A stretch of 23,716 bases of DNA from JBHJGP01 sp050331695 (GTDB lineage: Bacteria > Pseudomonadota > Alphaproteobacteria > Geminicoccales > Geminicoccaceae). The first letter of the stretch is position 1, and each line of letters starts with the position of its first letter. The notes under the pieces were generated by a model, which saw nothing but the letters and a program-made list of their open reading frames with translations, was not told where the DNA came from and did not search any database. Shown here piece by piece: positions 7,329-15,284 of this stretch. The stretch is taken from contig JBHJGP010000037.1 in NCBI GenBank assembly GCA_050331695.1, positions 1 through 23,716 on the forward strand, written 5' to 3'. Made by a program: the position numbers and the translations under genes.

Positions 7329-9890
7329 CTATTTGTAGTTCGTGGCGACCAAGGGATCGGGCGCGTTCAACCCGACGTCAGCCGCTCTCAGCTTTGTCGC
7401 CAAGGTGTAGGGAATGTTCGTCGACGGCATTTCGACCGTATTGTCGTGACGTCCCGAAATGGTCTCGATATTGCCGCCCAGATGTTCCTCGATACGCGTG
7501 TTCAGGGCTTTCTCATCCGGGGGATCACCATTGTTCCAGAACGCGCCGATGGTGAAATTTCCCTTGTTGCCGACCAGCAGCGCTCGCTCCGATCGCAGGT
7601 AACGGACCGGCGTGTCCGGGGGCTCCGTGACCTCGTCCTGGCGGCGGTCACCAGCGGCAATCCAGACGGCGCCGCTCGTCACATTATTGCCGATATACAC
7701 ATTGTCGGCACCGAAGCCGGTAATCACCTTGCTGTCGGTATTTTCGTACCAGTTACTGATCCGCAAGGTCTTGTTGCTGGTTCGACTGCTATCATAGTGA
7801 TCGACGTCCTCGATCGTGTTTTCCTGGAGCAGAACACCCGACGTCTTGATCGAGATCAGTTCGCCTTCGCTCGGAACGTCGACGTCATGGATCCAGTTGC
7901 GCCAGACCGTGATGCCGATTTCGCGCCGCCAGCGCTGGGTGCCATGGCCAAAAGCCAAGACCTCGCTGGCGCCGTCACCGCTACTCGGCTTGATGTCTTT
8001 GAACTCATTGTGGTCGATGAACAGCCTCTTGGCCTCGCCGTCGCGTATTTGCGGTCCGTCGACGGTGATGCAACGGGTCTTGTTGGCGCCGTTCTGATAT
8101 TTGCGGAAGACATTGTGGTCGATCCGGCAGAAATCGCCATAGTAGCGGATGGCAAAACTATTGAGATCGTAGAACTCGCACCGCGTCAGACGATTATGGT
8201 GACTGCGCAGCCGGATGGAGGGTTCGGCCATCTTAATGCCGGCCACCACCTGCCAACTGCCGGTCATCTCGATGGTCGGTGACCGGAAGGTCACGCCGCC
8301 CTGGCTTTCAGCCCGTATGACGATCGGGGCATGGCGCCTGCCGCGGCCGTTGAGCGTCAGGGTACCGATCGAATAGTCGCCATTGGCGACGATGATGTGA
8401 CGGCCCGGCGGAGCGATTTCCACCTGGGTCTCGAGATCGCTTTCCGTGTTTACGGTGACGGTATCGGTCGTGTCCTCAAGATAGCCGATGCCGCGGACAT
8501 GCTCGCTGAGCCGCGCGATCTCCTCGATCGACAGGTGCCGCCGGTAGAGCGCGACCTCGCCCAGCGCGATGTGTGCATTGATGCCTGTCTGACTACGGGC
8601 GAACATCCAAGGCTGTGTGTTGTTGGCGAGGCCGTGGGGGTGTGCCCGGTCATGGGCGACCAGTTGGCCATCGACATACAGCCAGACGGCGACGAGGTCC
8701 CAGGCGAGAAGCACGTGACAGACCTCATCAGCGGCGACCACCGGCAGATCCGTTTCGATGCCGGTCGTCCTCGTTCCATCGTTGAAGAATGCACGGATCT
8801 TACCGCCGTCAGTCAGGTACAGGCCCATATTGCCGACATGGTTTCCGGAAACATTCTTCTGCGCGATCCAATGATCGTTATCGATGGCTTGCTGGTTGGC
8901 CTTAAACAAAAGCGACAAGGAACCGACCGCCGGAGTGAGTGCAGCGGCATGGTCGACCTGCGCGTAGCCTACACCGCCGAAATCCACGGTTCTACCACCA
9001 GCGAAGTCACGGGTGAGAGCAGCGGCTTCGAAAGCCGCAGGCACCTGGGGATAGCTGCCGGTGTGGCCGTTGCCGCTTCGATCTTCCAACTGATCGGGGC
9101 TAGCGTCCGTAAGGCGCCAGTAAGCCTCCAGGTCATCGATCGCCAGGACGGCTTCTTCATAGCTGCCGGCCGGCTGGGCGCCCTGTCTAACCCCCTGGCT
9201 GAGCGAGATGAGCTCGCTTTCAGAGAGAACCCGGTCATAGAGGGCCGCCTCGTCGACGGCCAAATCGGTCGGCGCATCGACCCAAGGGGCACTGGCGAAT
9301 TGAATGGGTTGGGTGTTTGAATTCCAGGCTTGCCGGTAGTCTGAATTGGTGCCGACAAGAACGCCGTCGACCCAAAAGGAAAAGCCCTGGTCATCCGCCG
9401 TGACGGCAATGTGGTGAACATTTTTGCGATCGACGGTGGCCTGGACCAGGTCGAAATTGGCGTTGGCGATCTGGAAGTGAATGGCAAGATCGTCCTGCGC
9501 CTGGCATTTGATCGCGAAATCGCCGTCGATTTGCCCGGATTGATCCTTCGAGAAAATGACGCCGACGCCGCCGGGCGGCAGGGCGAAGACCTTCACCCAT
9601 AGGGAGATCGTGAACGCCGGCAGAAGCAGCCCCGGATCGTGGGGGATCGTGCCGGTGACCGTTCCCGGTAGCCGGCTCGCGGCGTCGCTGTCCTGGGGCA
9701 GTCCCGGAACCAGAGAGACCTGGCCGTCATAGGTGCCGTCACGGCCACCGGACGTCTCATCGATCAGGCGGTCCGCATTCGAAAAGCGCCAATAGGCGAG
9801 CAGCCCCGGAATGCTTCTGACCGTCGAGGAATAGTCGAGACGGGTGCAGGTGGCGGCGCCGAGCAGTGCGGCATGGGACACACCGAGCAT
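7329..9890 (-). CDS. LamG-LamG-PL6-like polysaccharide lyase
   Basis: About 853 residues. Two concanavalin/LamG lectin-like domains (about 28-235 and 250-470) precede a right-handed beta-helix (about 478-840) of polysaccharide lyase family 6 type (chondroitinase B/alginate lyases). These enzymes cleave uronate polymers by beta-elimination. The LamG modules open with GLLAYWRFS and LEAYWRLTD and each ends with an ALYxR...S-x-x-E-I/L segment. The helix begins VANGDYSIGTLTLNGRG. In EGELISIKTS, Glu675, Glu677 and Lys682 align with calcium ligands and the catalytic base of chondroitinase B. Arg710 (TLRISNW) matches its catalytic Arg. ATG 9890 overlaps the upstream stop (TGATG) with AAGGA nine bases before. 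An in-frame TTG at 9926 would add an SRR-containing head that looks Tat-like but may be a frame shadow. Export is therefore unclear. Substrate is inferred only; the neighbouring epimerase suggests an iduronate- or glucuronate-containing glycan. Confidence 0.78.
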   Translation of the reverse strand: MLGVSHAALLGAATCTRLDYSSTVRSIPGLLAYWRFSNADRLIDETSGGRDGTYDGQVSLVPGLPQDSDAASRLPGTVTGTIPHDPGLLLPAFTISLWVKVFALPPGGVGVIFSKDQSGQIDGDFAIKCQAQDDLAIHFQIANANFDLVQATVDRKNVHHIAVTADDQGFSFWVDGVLVGTNSDYRQAWNSNTQPIQFASAPWVDAPTDLAVDEAALYDRVLSESELISLSQGVRQGAQPAGSYEEAVLAIDDLEAYWRLTDASPDQLEDRSGNGHTGSYPQVPAAFEAAALTRDFAGGRTVDFGGVGYAQVDHAAALTPAVGSLSLLFKANQQAIDNDHWIAQKNVSGNHVGNMGLYLTDGGKIRAFFNDGTRTTGIETDLPVVAADEVCHVLLAWDLVAVWLYVDGQLVAHDRAHPHGLANNTQPWMFARSQTGINAHIALGEVALYRRHLSIEEIARLSEHVRGIGYLEDTTDTVTVNTESDLETQVEIAPPGRHIIVANGDYSIGTLTLNGRGRRHAPIVIRAESQGGVTFRSPTIEMTGSWQVVAGIKMAEPSIRLRSHHNRLTRCEFYDLNSFAIRYYGDFCRIDHNVFRKYQNGANKTRCITVDGPQIRDGEAKRLFIDHNEFKDIKPSSGDGASEVLAFGHGTQRWRREIGITVWRNWIHDVDVPSEGELISIKTSGVLLQENTIEDVDHYDSSRTSNKTLRISNWYENTDSKVITGFGADNVYIGNNVTSGAVWIAAGDRRQDEVTEPPDTPVRYLRSERALLVGNKGNFTIGAFWNNGDPPDEKALNTRIEEHLGGNIETISGRHDNTVEMPSTNIPYTLATKLRAADVGLNAPDPLVATNYK

Positions 9891-10519
9891 CAGCCGAAGT
9901 CCTTGCCGCCGAGAAAGCCAAACCAAGTAGACCCTCCGTCCCGGGTGACGAATGTGAGGACGTCAATCGCATCCGCCGTCGTCGTCAATGCCGGCGCGCT
10001 GCTATTGGACCATTTGACGGTGCCGGGCCAGGTAACCGTCCGCCCGCCCGTACCATCCTGCTTCAGGATCAGCGTGGCGGTGCCGGCCCGGCCCGCGGCC
10101 GGCGGATTGACGAAGCTGAGCGTGGCCAGATCCTCAGTAAGAACGGCCTCGAAGACATTTCCCGTTTCAAGATCGAGCGACAATGCACCGTCGGATACCG
10201 AAAGCGTTGGGCTGGTCTCGGAAAAATCCCGAAGCTCAGCACCGCTCAGAACGGCGTCCTGCATGGAAATGGGAATGCCGTCTTGGAGTTGCTCGCCGCC
10301 AACGGCGTTCGGTGCGATGTCCGCACCCGTCACCGTGTCTTTGCTGGCAAGCGCGCCGGCATTGGCGATATCCTCGATCATATGGCTGTGGCCGAGATCG
10401 GTCTTGCCCGCCTGGAGCGCCTCGATCTCGTCTTTCGCGAGTTGTAAATTGCTGCGCAAAGCCGCTTTAGACGCGACAAGTCCGTCCTCGGGCTTGCTGG
10501 GATCGATAAGGCTCGCCAT
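9890..10519 (-). CDS. Phage-tail-fibre-like beta-rich protein
   Basis: 209 residues from ATG 10519 (AGGA nine bases upstream; a TTG two codons earlier is less likely). The N-terminus, MASLIDPSKPEDGLVASKAAL followed by the helical LRSNLQLAKDEIEALQAGKT and then LGHSHMIEDI, resembles the coiled, repeat-containing stalk of tail-fibre or baseplate-associated proteins. The C-terminal half (TLSVSDGALSLDLETGNVF through TATLILKQDGTGGRTVTWPG to STWFGFLGGKDFG) is a beta-sandwich pattern common in phage and prophage structural proteins. It has no signal peptide. It is coupled by a 1-base overlap to the lyase gene and has its own strong promoter. No other tail genes are near, so it may be a domesticated trimerising or carrier partner of the lyase. 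Function is not established. Confidence 0.6.
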   Translation of the reverse strand: MASLIDPSKPEDGLVASKAALRSNLQLAKDEIEALQAGKTDLGHSHMIEDIANAGALASKDTVTGADIAPNAVGGEQLQDGIPISMQDAVLSGAELRDFSETSPTLSVSDGALSLDLETGNVFEAVLTEDLATLSFVNPPAAGRAGTATLILKQDGTGGRTVTWPGTVKWSNSSAPALTTTADAIDVLTFVTRDGGSTWFGFLGGKDFG

Positions 10520-10552
10520 GGTCAACAGTCCTGTCTTGCTGGGAATATAAGA

Positions 10553-10582
10553 ATTTTATCCTATAAAATGTGAATAAGTCAA
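10553..10582 (-). promoter_or_regulatory. Strong sigma-70 promoter for the tail-fibre-like/lyase operon
   Basis: On the minus strand TTGACT (10582-10577) is 18 bases from TAAAAT (10558-10553), each one base from consensus, within a short AT-rich island. Transcription would start near 10546, about 27 bases before the ATG at 10519. Confidence 0.6.
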
Positions 10583-10611
10583 CAGCCGTGAGATCTCGGA
10601 ATTCTGAATCG

Positions 10612-10628
10612 TTGGCACGTGGTGCCAA
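10612..10628. promoter_or_regulatory. 17-bp palindrome, likely operator (TTGGCAC-GTG-GTGCCAA)
   Basis: Perfect 7-base arms around a 3-base centre. An outer ATCG/CGAT pair (10608-10611 and 10631-10634) extends the dyad with a 2-base bulge. It sits 30 bases upstream of the -35 of the tail-fibre-like/lyase promoter and in the leader of the divergent glycosyltransferase, where a regulator could affect both. It is not a sigma-54 element: the GG and GC pairs are 8 bases apart rather than 10. Confidence 0.45.
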
Positions 10629-10802
10629 TTCGATCGGCGGGCTGTGTCCGCGCTTGACGGACGGGGCCGATTTTTCTCTATGGCCCATGCCCTCGGCGCC
10701 GGGCGATCCCTTGGGTCTGGCGGTCGAGAGGGAAGACGGCGGTGGAGAAACCGTCACAGCGTCAAGCCGCCATCGAAAGCTTCTTCTGATGAAGTCGAGC
10801 CC

Positions 10803-12179
10803 ATGACCGCGACGAGCCAGGACCAGACCCGCGCCGTCAGCTTCGACGCCGCCGGCTCCGCCAGCGCGGCCCCAAGCGACGAAGCCGTGCCGGGCGTGAT
10901 GGAGGTCGAGCCCGCGGCCCGGCCGCTCAAGATCGCGATCCTCTACAGCCGCATGCCGCTGCCCATGGACCGCGCCGATCAGATGACGGTCGCCCACCTG
11001 GTCGCGTTTCTCAGCGCCCGGGGGCATAAGGTGGATCTCTGGACCCTGGACAATGGCGAGGCCACATCGGACCGGCAACGGCAATGGCTGGAAGCCCACT
11101 GCCATCGCTTCCAGGCATTTCCTCACAGCCTCCTCAATAGGCTCGGCGGTACCTGCCTCGGTCTGCTCAAGGGGCTGCCGCTACAGTGCGGTTGGTTCGC
11201 CAATGCCGCCCAGCGAGAAGCCGTGCGCGCCGCCTGCGAGCAAGAGAGCTACGACGTCGTCTACACCTATCTGATCAGAAGCGCCGAGATCGTCCGCGGC
11301 TTTCTTCCGCCCCAGGGCCCCGGACCCGTCACCTATCTGGCCATGCAGGTCTCCCAGGCGCTCAACACCCGACGGATCTTCGAGCGCTCAAGCCGGTGGC
11401 GGGACAAGCTGATCTACGGTCTCGAATATCGTCTGACCCGCCGCTACGAGGCCCGGATCTGGGAGGATTTTTCCCGCGCGGTCCTGATCGGACCCCAGGA
11501 TGTCGACGAGGTCAAAGAGGTCTGCCGGGAGAGCGGGCGCCGGCCGATCGACAATTTCGACTTTGGCCCCCATGGCGTGGATCTCCGAAAATTTACGCCG
11601 CGGGGGGAGGATGAGGCCGAACCGGCGACAGCCGTGTTCTCGGGCTCGCTCCGCACCAATACCAACATCGAGGCCATCACCTGGTTCGTGAACCTGGTCT
11701 GGCCGAGCGTGATCCGCGCCCGTCCCGACGCCAAGCTTCTGATCGTCGGCCGCAGCCCGACCGCGGGCGTGCGTCGCCTGGAACGTCAAGCGGGCGTCGA
11801 GGTGATTGGGGAGGTGCCGGAGATGGCGCCCTATCTCGGCCGGGCCGCCGTCTGCGTCAATCCGGTGAGGGCCTGTGCCGGTCAGCAGAACAAACTGCTG
11901 GAATACATGGCGATGGCGAAAGCGATCGTCGCCACCTCGTTCGCCAATGAGGGCATCGGCGGCGCCGCCGGCCGCGATCTGGAGATCGCCGACGACCCCG
12001 AAGCCTTCGCCGATCTGGTGCTGAAGCTGTTCGAGGACCAGGACAGACGCAAAGAGCTGGGCGCCGCAGCCCGGGCCTTCGTCGCCGCCAACTGGTCCTG
12101 GGAAGCCTTGTACCTGCAACTCGAAGCGAGCTTTTGCGACACGCTCGACGGCCGATCACCGCCCCAAACCGGCGGCTAA
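10803..12179 (+). CDS. Glycosyltransferase, GT4 family (sugar transferase of Stp1/EpsH-associated type)
   Basis: 458-residue predicted cytosolic GT-B glycosyltransferase for surface-glycan assembly. The start is taken at ATG 10803. The open frame reaches 10644, but the added residues are Arg/Gly-rich and uncharacteristic. A roughly 40-residue low-complexity head precedes PLKIAILYSRMPLPMDRADQ, the N-terminal Rossmann start shared with sugar transferases annotated as PEP-CTERM/exopolysaccharide associated. The C-terminal domain opens at AVFSGSLRTNTNIEAITWF, includes LLIVGRSPTAGVRRL, and reaches CAGQQNKLLEYMAMAKAIVA, the donor site with one conserved Glu. Its last 24 bases overlap the convergent RND permease gene. 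It is transcribed away from the lyase operon. No exosortase or PEP-CTERM gene is in the window, so that link is by similarity only. Confidence 0.8.
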   Translation: MTATSQDQTRAVSFDAAGSASAAPSDEAVPGVMEVEPAARPLKIAILYSRMPLPMDRADQMTVAHLVAFLSARGHKVDLWTLDNGEATSDRQRQWLEAHCHRFQAFPHSLLNRLGGTCLGLLKGLPLQCGWFANAAQREAVRAACEQESYDVVYTYLIRSAEIVRGFLPPQGPGPVTYLAMQVSQALNTRRIFERSSRWRDKLIYGLEYRLTRRYEARIWEDFSRAVLIGPQDVDEVKEVCRESGRRPIDNFDFGPHGVDLRKFTPRGEDEAEPATAVFSGSLRTNTNIEAITWFVNLVWPSVIRARPDAKLLIVGRSPTAGVRRLERQAGVEVIGEVPEMAPYLGRAAVCVNPVRACAGQQNKLLEYMAMAKAIVATSFANEGIGGAAGRDLEIADDPEAFADLVLKLFEDQDRRKELGAAARAFVAANWSWEALYLQLEASFCDTLDGRSPPQTGG

Positions 12180-15100
12180 GGACGCAGCCGAGGTCGGCGC
12201 AGGTTCTTGAGCGCGGATGCGGAACAAAAGAGCATAGAGGACGGGCACGACGCCCAGCGTCAGAATGGTTCCGACCATCAGACCGAAGGCGATGACACTC
12301 GCCATCCCGTAGAACAACGGATCCTTGGTCAGGATCAGCGGCATTAATCCGAGGATGGTGGTGACGGTGGTCATGACGATCGGCCGGAGCCGCCGGACCG
12401 AGGCGGTCACGATCGCCTCGAAGGGATCGTCGCTTTCGCTACGCTCAATATCGATCCGGTCGATCAGGACGATGGCGTTGTTGATGATGATGCCGGCCAG
12501 CGAATAGAGACCCAAAATGACCATGAAGCCGAAATCGGCTTTCATGATGTGAAGCCCCAAGGCCGCGCCGATCAGAAGCAAGGGTATGGTGGCGACGATG
12601 ATCGCCGGCCGCTTGAACGAATTGAACTGCGCGACCAGGAGGACGATGATGGCCATCAGACAGAGCGGCGCGTTGGCCGCGAGCGCCGCCCGCCCCTCGG
12701 CCGAATCGGTGACGATGCCGTCGAACTCGATGTGATGGCCCGGCGGCAATGATTTCCGGAGCTCCTCCAGCTTGGGCTCGACGAACGGCACCATGTCTTC
12801 CGGCGAGAGACGGACGTTCCGGCCTTCGATGGTGGCGGTCCGGGTCAGGTCTTCGCGCTCGATCCGTGAGAAGTCGTTGCGAAGAACCACGTCGGCGACC
12901 TGCAGGAGCGGTACGGCCGCGCCGGTCGCGTCGCTGTGCACCGTCAGCGTCTTGACCCGATCCAAATCACGACGTTCGATCTCCTCGGCCCGGGCCAGGA
13001 TCGGAAAGATGTCGTCACCCTCGCGGAACTCGGATACCTGGCGGCCGACGAAATAGCTTTGCATCGAACGCGAGACGTCGGCGGAGGTCACACCCGCGCG
13101 CCTTGCTCTCGACTGGTCCACCTGAACCACAATGGTGGAAACCCGGTTCTCCCAATTGCTCCAGACATCGATCGTGCCCGGCACGTCCTCCAGGGCGTCG
13201 CGGAGCGCCGCGGTGGTCTCGAACACGTAATCGGCGTCCGGCCCCCGCACCTGGACATGAATGACGCCCGGATCGCTCGGGCCCAAGAACATCGAGGAGA
13301 TCCGCGCCGCGACGTCCGGAAACTGATTGCGAAACGCTACCCTCAGCTCACGAACCGCCTGGTCCATCTGCTCGAAACGATCCACGTTGACGACGATGAA
13401 GCCCTTGTTCGGTGCGGGATCAATCGGCGTGAGGGAGAGAACGAAACGCGGGCCGCCATAGCCGACATAGCCGGCAAAGGATTCGATGTAGGGAAAGCGG
13501 TCCTGATCGCCCAAGAGCTGAAACATCTGTCCCATGCGCTCGTCGGTCGTCCGCGTCGTCACGCCGGCCGGCAGGTCGATATAGATCAGCACCTGGGTTC
13601 TATCGGAGTTGGGAAAAAACCGTTCCGGCGCGGTGGCGACGCCGTAGACCGCGCCGCCAAGGCCCAACGCCATCACCGCCAGAAACACCAACCGGAAGCG
13701 AAGGATGCGCCTCAGCACCCGTTCATAGCCGCGATTGAGAAGGTCGAAGGATCGTCCCGAGAGCGACGATGGCTGCCTTTCCGACGAAGTTTCCGGCACG
13801 CGGATGAACCAGTAATAGAGCGTCGGTGTGATGATTAAGGCGAGCAGCCAGGAGGTGGAGAGCGAAATCAAGACCACCAGCGAGATCGACCTGGTGTATT
13901 CGCCCGCCTCGTGCTGGGCCAGCATCAGCGGCAGAAAGACAAGAATGGTCGTCGAGGTCGACGCCAGAAGCGGGATCGCCAATTCGCCGCCGGTCTGCTT
14001 CAGCGCTTGGTCGCGGTCGACACCGTCCTCCAACCGCCGCTTGAAATCCTCGGCGATGACGATGCCATTATCCACCAACAGACCCAGCGCGATGACCAGC
14101 GTCGCCAGGCTCATCCGCTGCAAATCCATGCCGGCGAAGCCCATGATCGCGAGCGTCACCAGCATCACGGTCGGGATGATCGAGCCGACGATCAGCCCGG
14201 TGCGGAGGCCAAGAAAGAGGATGACGACGGCGAGCACGATGCCGAGCGTCTGGACGACGTTGAGGCTTACGCCGTAGACGGCGTTTTCCACCTGCTCCGC
14301 CTGATAGGTGACGAGCTCTAGCCGATAGCCGACGGGCAGAGAGGCTTCGATCTCCTCCAGACGCTCCTTGATCCTGGGCGCATAATCCAAGACCCGGACG
14401 CCGTCCTGCATGGCGGCGGCGAGAATGATCGCGGGCCGGCCGTTGAAGTAAGCCTTCTGCCGAGGCGGATCGACATAGTCGCGGCGGATTTCCGCGATGT
14501 CGCGCAAGGGCACGAGCTGGTCGCCCGGCAGGCTGATCAGCGCCTCGCCGATGGCATCGACCGTTTCGAAATTGCCGCTCGGCTCGATCAGAAAGCCCCG
14601 GCTGCCGGTATCCACTTCGCCGCCCGGCCGGATGATGTTTTGATCCCGCAGAGCCGCCCTGATCGCGTCCGGTCCGATGCCGAGCTCCGCCAGCCGCGCG
14701 TTCGGCGCCTCGATATAGATCCGTTCGTCCTGGACACCGTGGAGCTCCACCCGTTTGGTGCCCAGCACACCGTAGAGCTGATCCCGGATGTGCTTGGCCA
14801 TGTCGAACAGATCACTCATCGGAAAGTCGTCGGCCGACAGAGCGGCGGTCACGACGGAGACGTCGCCGAAATCGTCGTTGATGACCGGTGTCTGGGTGCC
14901 CTCGGGCAGGCTTTCCGCCACTTCTTCGACCTTGTCGCGGACATCGTCCCAGATTTGGTCGAGCTCGAAATATTTTGAGAAGGCCTGTGCGTGAATGATC
15001 GAAACGCCGGGTAGCGAGCTGGAACGGATCTCCTCGATCTCCGGCACCTGGCGGATGGCTTCCTCCAGCGTTTTCGTTACCAGAAGTTCGATGCGCTCGG

Positions 15101-15284
15101 CGGAGAGGCCCGGGTAACGCGTGGTGACAACCGCCTCCCGGATCGTGATCTTGGGATCTTCGCGCGCCGGCAGCGAGAAGTAACTGAACGCTCCCTGGAT
15201 CATTAAGAGCAGGGTCAGCAAACCGATGACAGAGCGGTGGGTGAAGGCGATCTCTGTGAGGTTTTTCATCGGTCCCGCCGTCAC
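12156..15284 (-). CDS. RND efflux transporter permease (HAE1/AcrB-like)
   Basis: About 1042-residue inner-membrane, proton-driven efflux pump subunit, full length for the family. Helix 1 is at about residues 18-37 (VIGLLTLLLMIQGAFSYFS), followed by the typical LPAREDPKI. Two large periplasmic loops and helices 2-6 (about 340-490) and 8-12 (from about 870) are all present. In helix 4 the AcrB Asp-Asp pair is Asp405-Asn406 (LLVDNGIVIAED). In helix 10 the usual Lys region reads IIINNAIVLID without Lys, so the relay differs from AcrB. The GTG start at 15284 overlaps the adaptor stop by 4 bases (GTGA); ATG 15269 is an alternative. No outer-membrane channel gene follows, so a TolC-type protein elsewhere is probably used. 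Substrates are unknown. Confidence 0.92.
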   Translation of the reverse strand: MTAGPMKNLTEIAFTHRSVIGLLTLLLMIQGAFSYFSLPAREDPKITIREAVVTTRYPGLSAERIELLVTKTLEEAIRQVPEIEEIRSSSLPGVSIIHAQAFSKYFELDQIWDDVRDKVEEVAESLPEGTQTPVINDDFGDVSVVTAALSADDFPMSDLFDMAKHIRDQLYGVLGTKRVELHGVQDERIYIEAPNARLAELGIGPDAIRAALRDQNIIRPGGEVDTGSRGFLIEPSGNFETVDAIGEALISLPGDQLVPLRDIAEIRRDYVDPPRQKAYFNGRPAIILAAAMQDGVRVLDYAPRIKERLEEIEASLPVGYRLELVTYQAEQVENAVYGVSLNVVQTLGIVLAVVILFLGLRTGLIVGSIIPTVMLVTLAIMGFAGMDLQRMSLATLVIALGLLVDNGIVIAEDFKRRLEDGVDRDQALKQTGGELAIPLLASTSTTILVFLPLMLAQHEAGEYTRSISLVVLISLSTSWLLALIITPTLYYWFIRVPETSSERQPSSLSGRSFDLLNRGYERVLRRILRFRLVFLAVMALGLGGAVYGVATAPERFFPNSDRTQVLIYIDLPAGVTTRTTDERMGQMFQLLGDQDRFPYIESFAGYVGYGGPRFVLSLTPIDPAPNKGFIVVNVDRFEQMDQAVRELRVAFRNQFPDVAARISSMFLGPSDPGVIHVQVRGPDADYVFETTAALRDALEDVPGTIDVWSNWENRVSTIVVQVDQSRARRAGVTSADVSRSMQSYFVGRQVSEFREGDDIFPILARAEEIERRDLDRVKTLTVHSDATGAAVPLLQVADVVLRNDFSRIEREDLTRTATIEGRNVRLSPEDMVPFVEPKLEELRKSLPPGHHIEFDGIVTDSAEGRAALAANAPLCLMAIIVLLVAQFNSFKRPAIIVATIPLLLIGAALGLHIMKADFGFMVILGLYSLAGIIINNAIVLIDRIDIERSESDDPFEAIVTASVRRLRPIVMTTVTTILGLMPLILTKDPLFYGMASVIAFGLMVGTILTLGVVPVLYALLFRIRAQEPAPTSAASLAAGLGR

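Noticed and set aside
7446..8282. Long plus-strand frame opposite the lyase gene (also 8331-9320)
   Set aside because: Antisense shadows of the LamG/PL6 coding sequence, with no ribosome site and no domain pattern.
9866..10550. Two overlapping plus-strand frames opposite the tail-fibre-like gene
   Set aside because: The minus-strand gene has a strong promoter, a ribosome site and coupling to the lyase; the plus-strand frames have none of these.
10612..10628. Sigma-54 promoter reading of TTGGCAC...GC
   Set aside because: GG and GC are separated by 8 bases instead of the required 10.
12936..13838. 300-codon plus-strand frame opposite the RND permease
   Set aside because: Antisense shadow rich in Arg/His/Asp; the permease on the other strand is full length and motif-complete.
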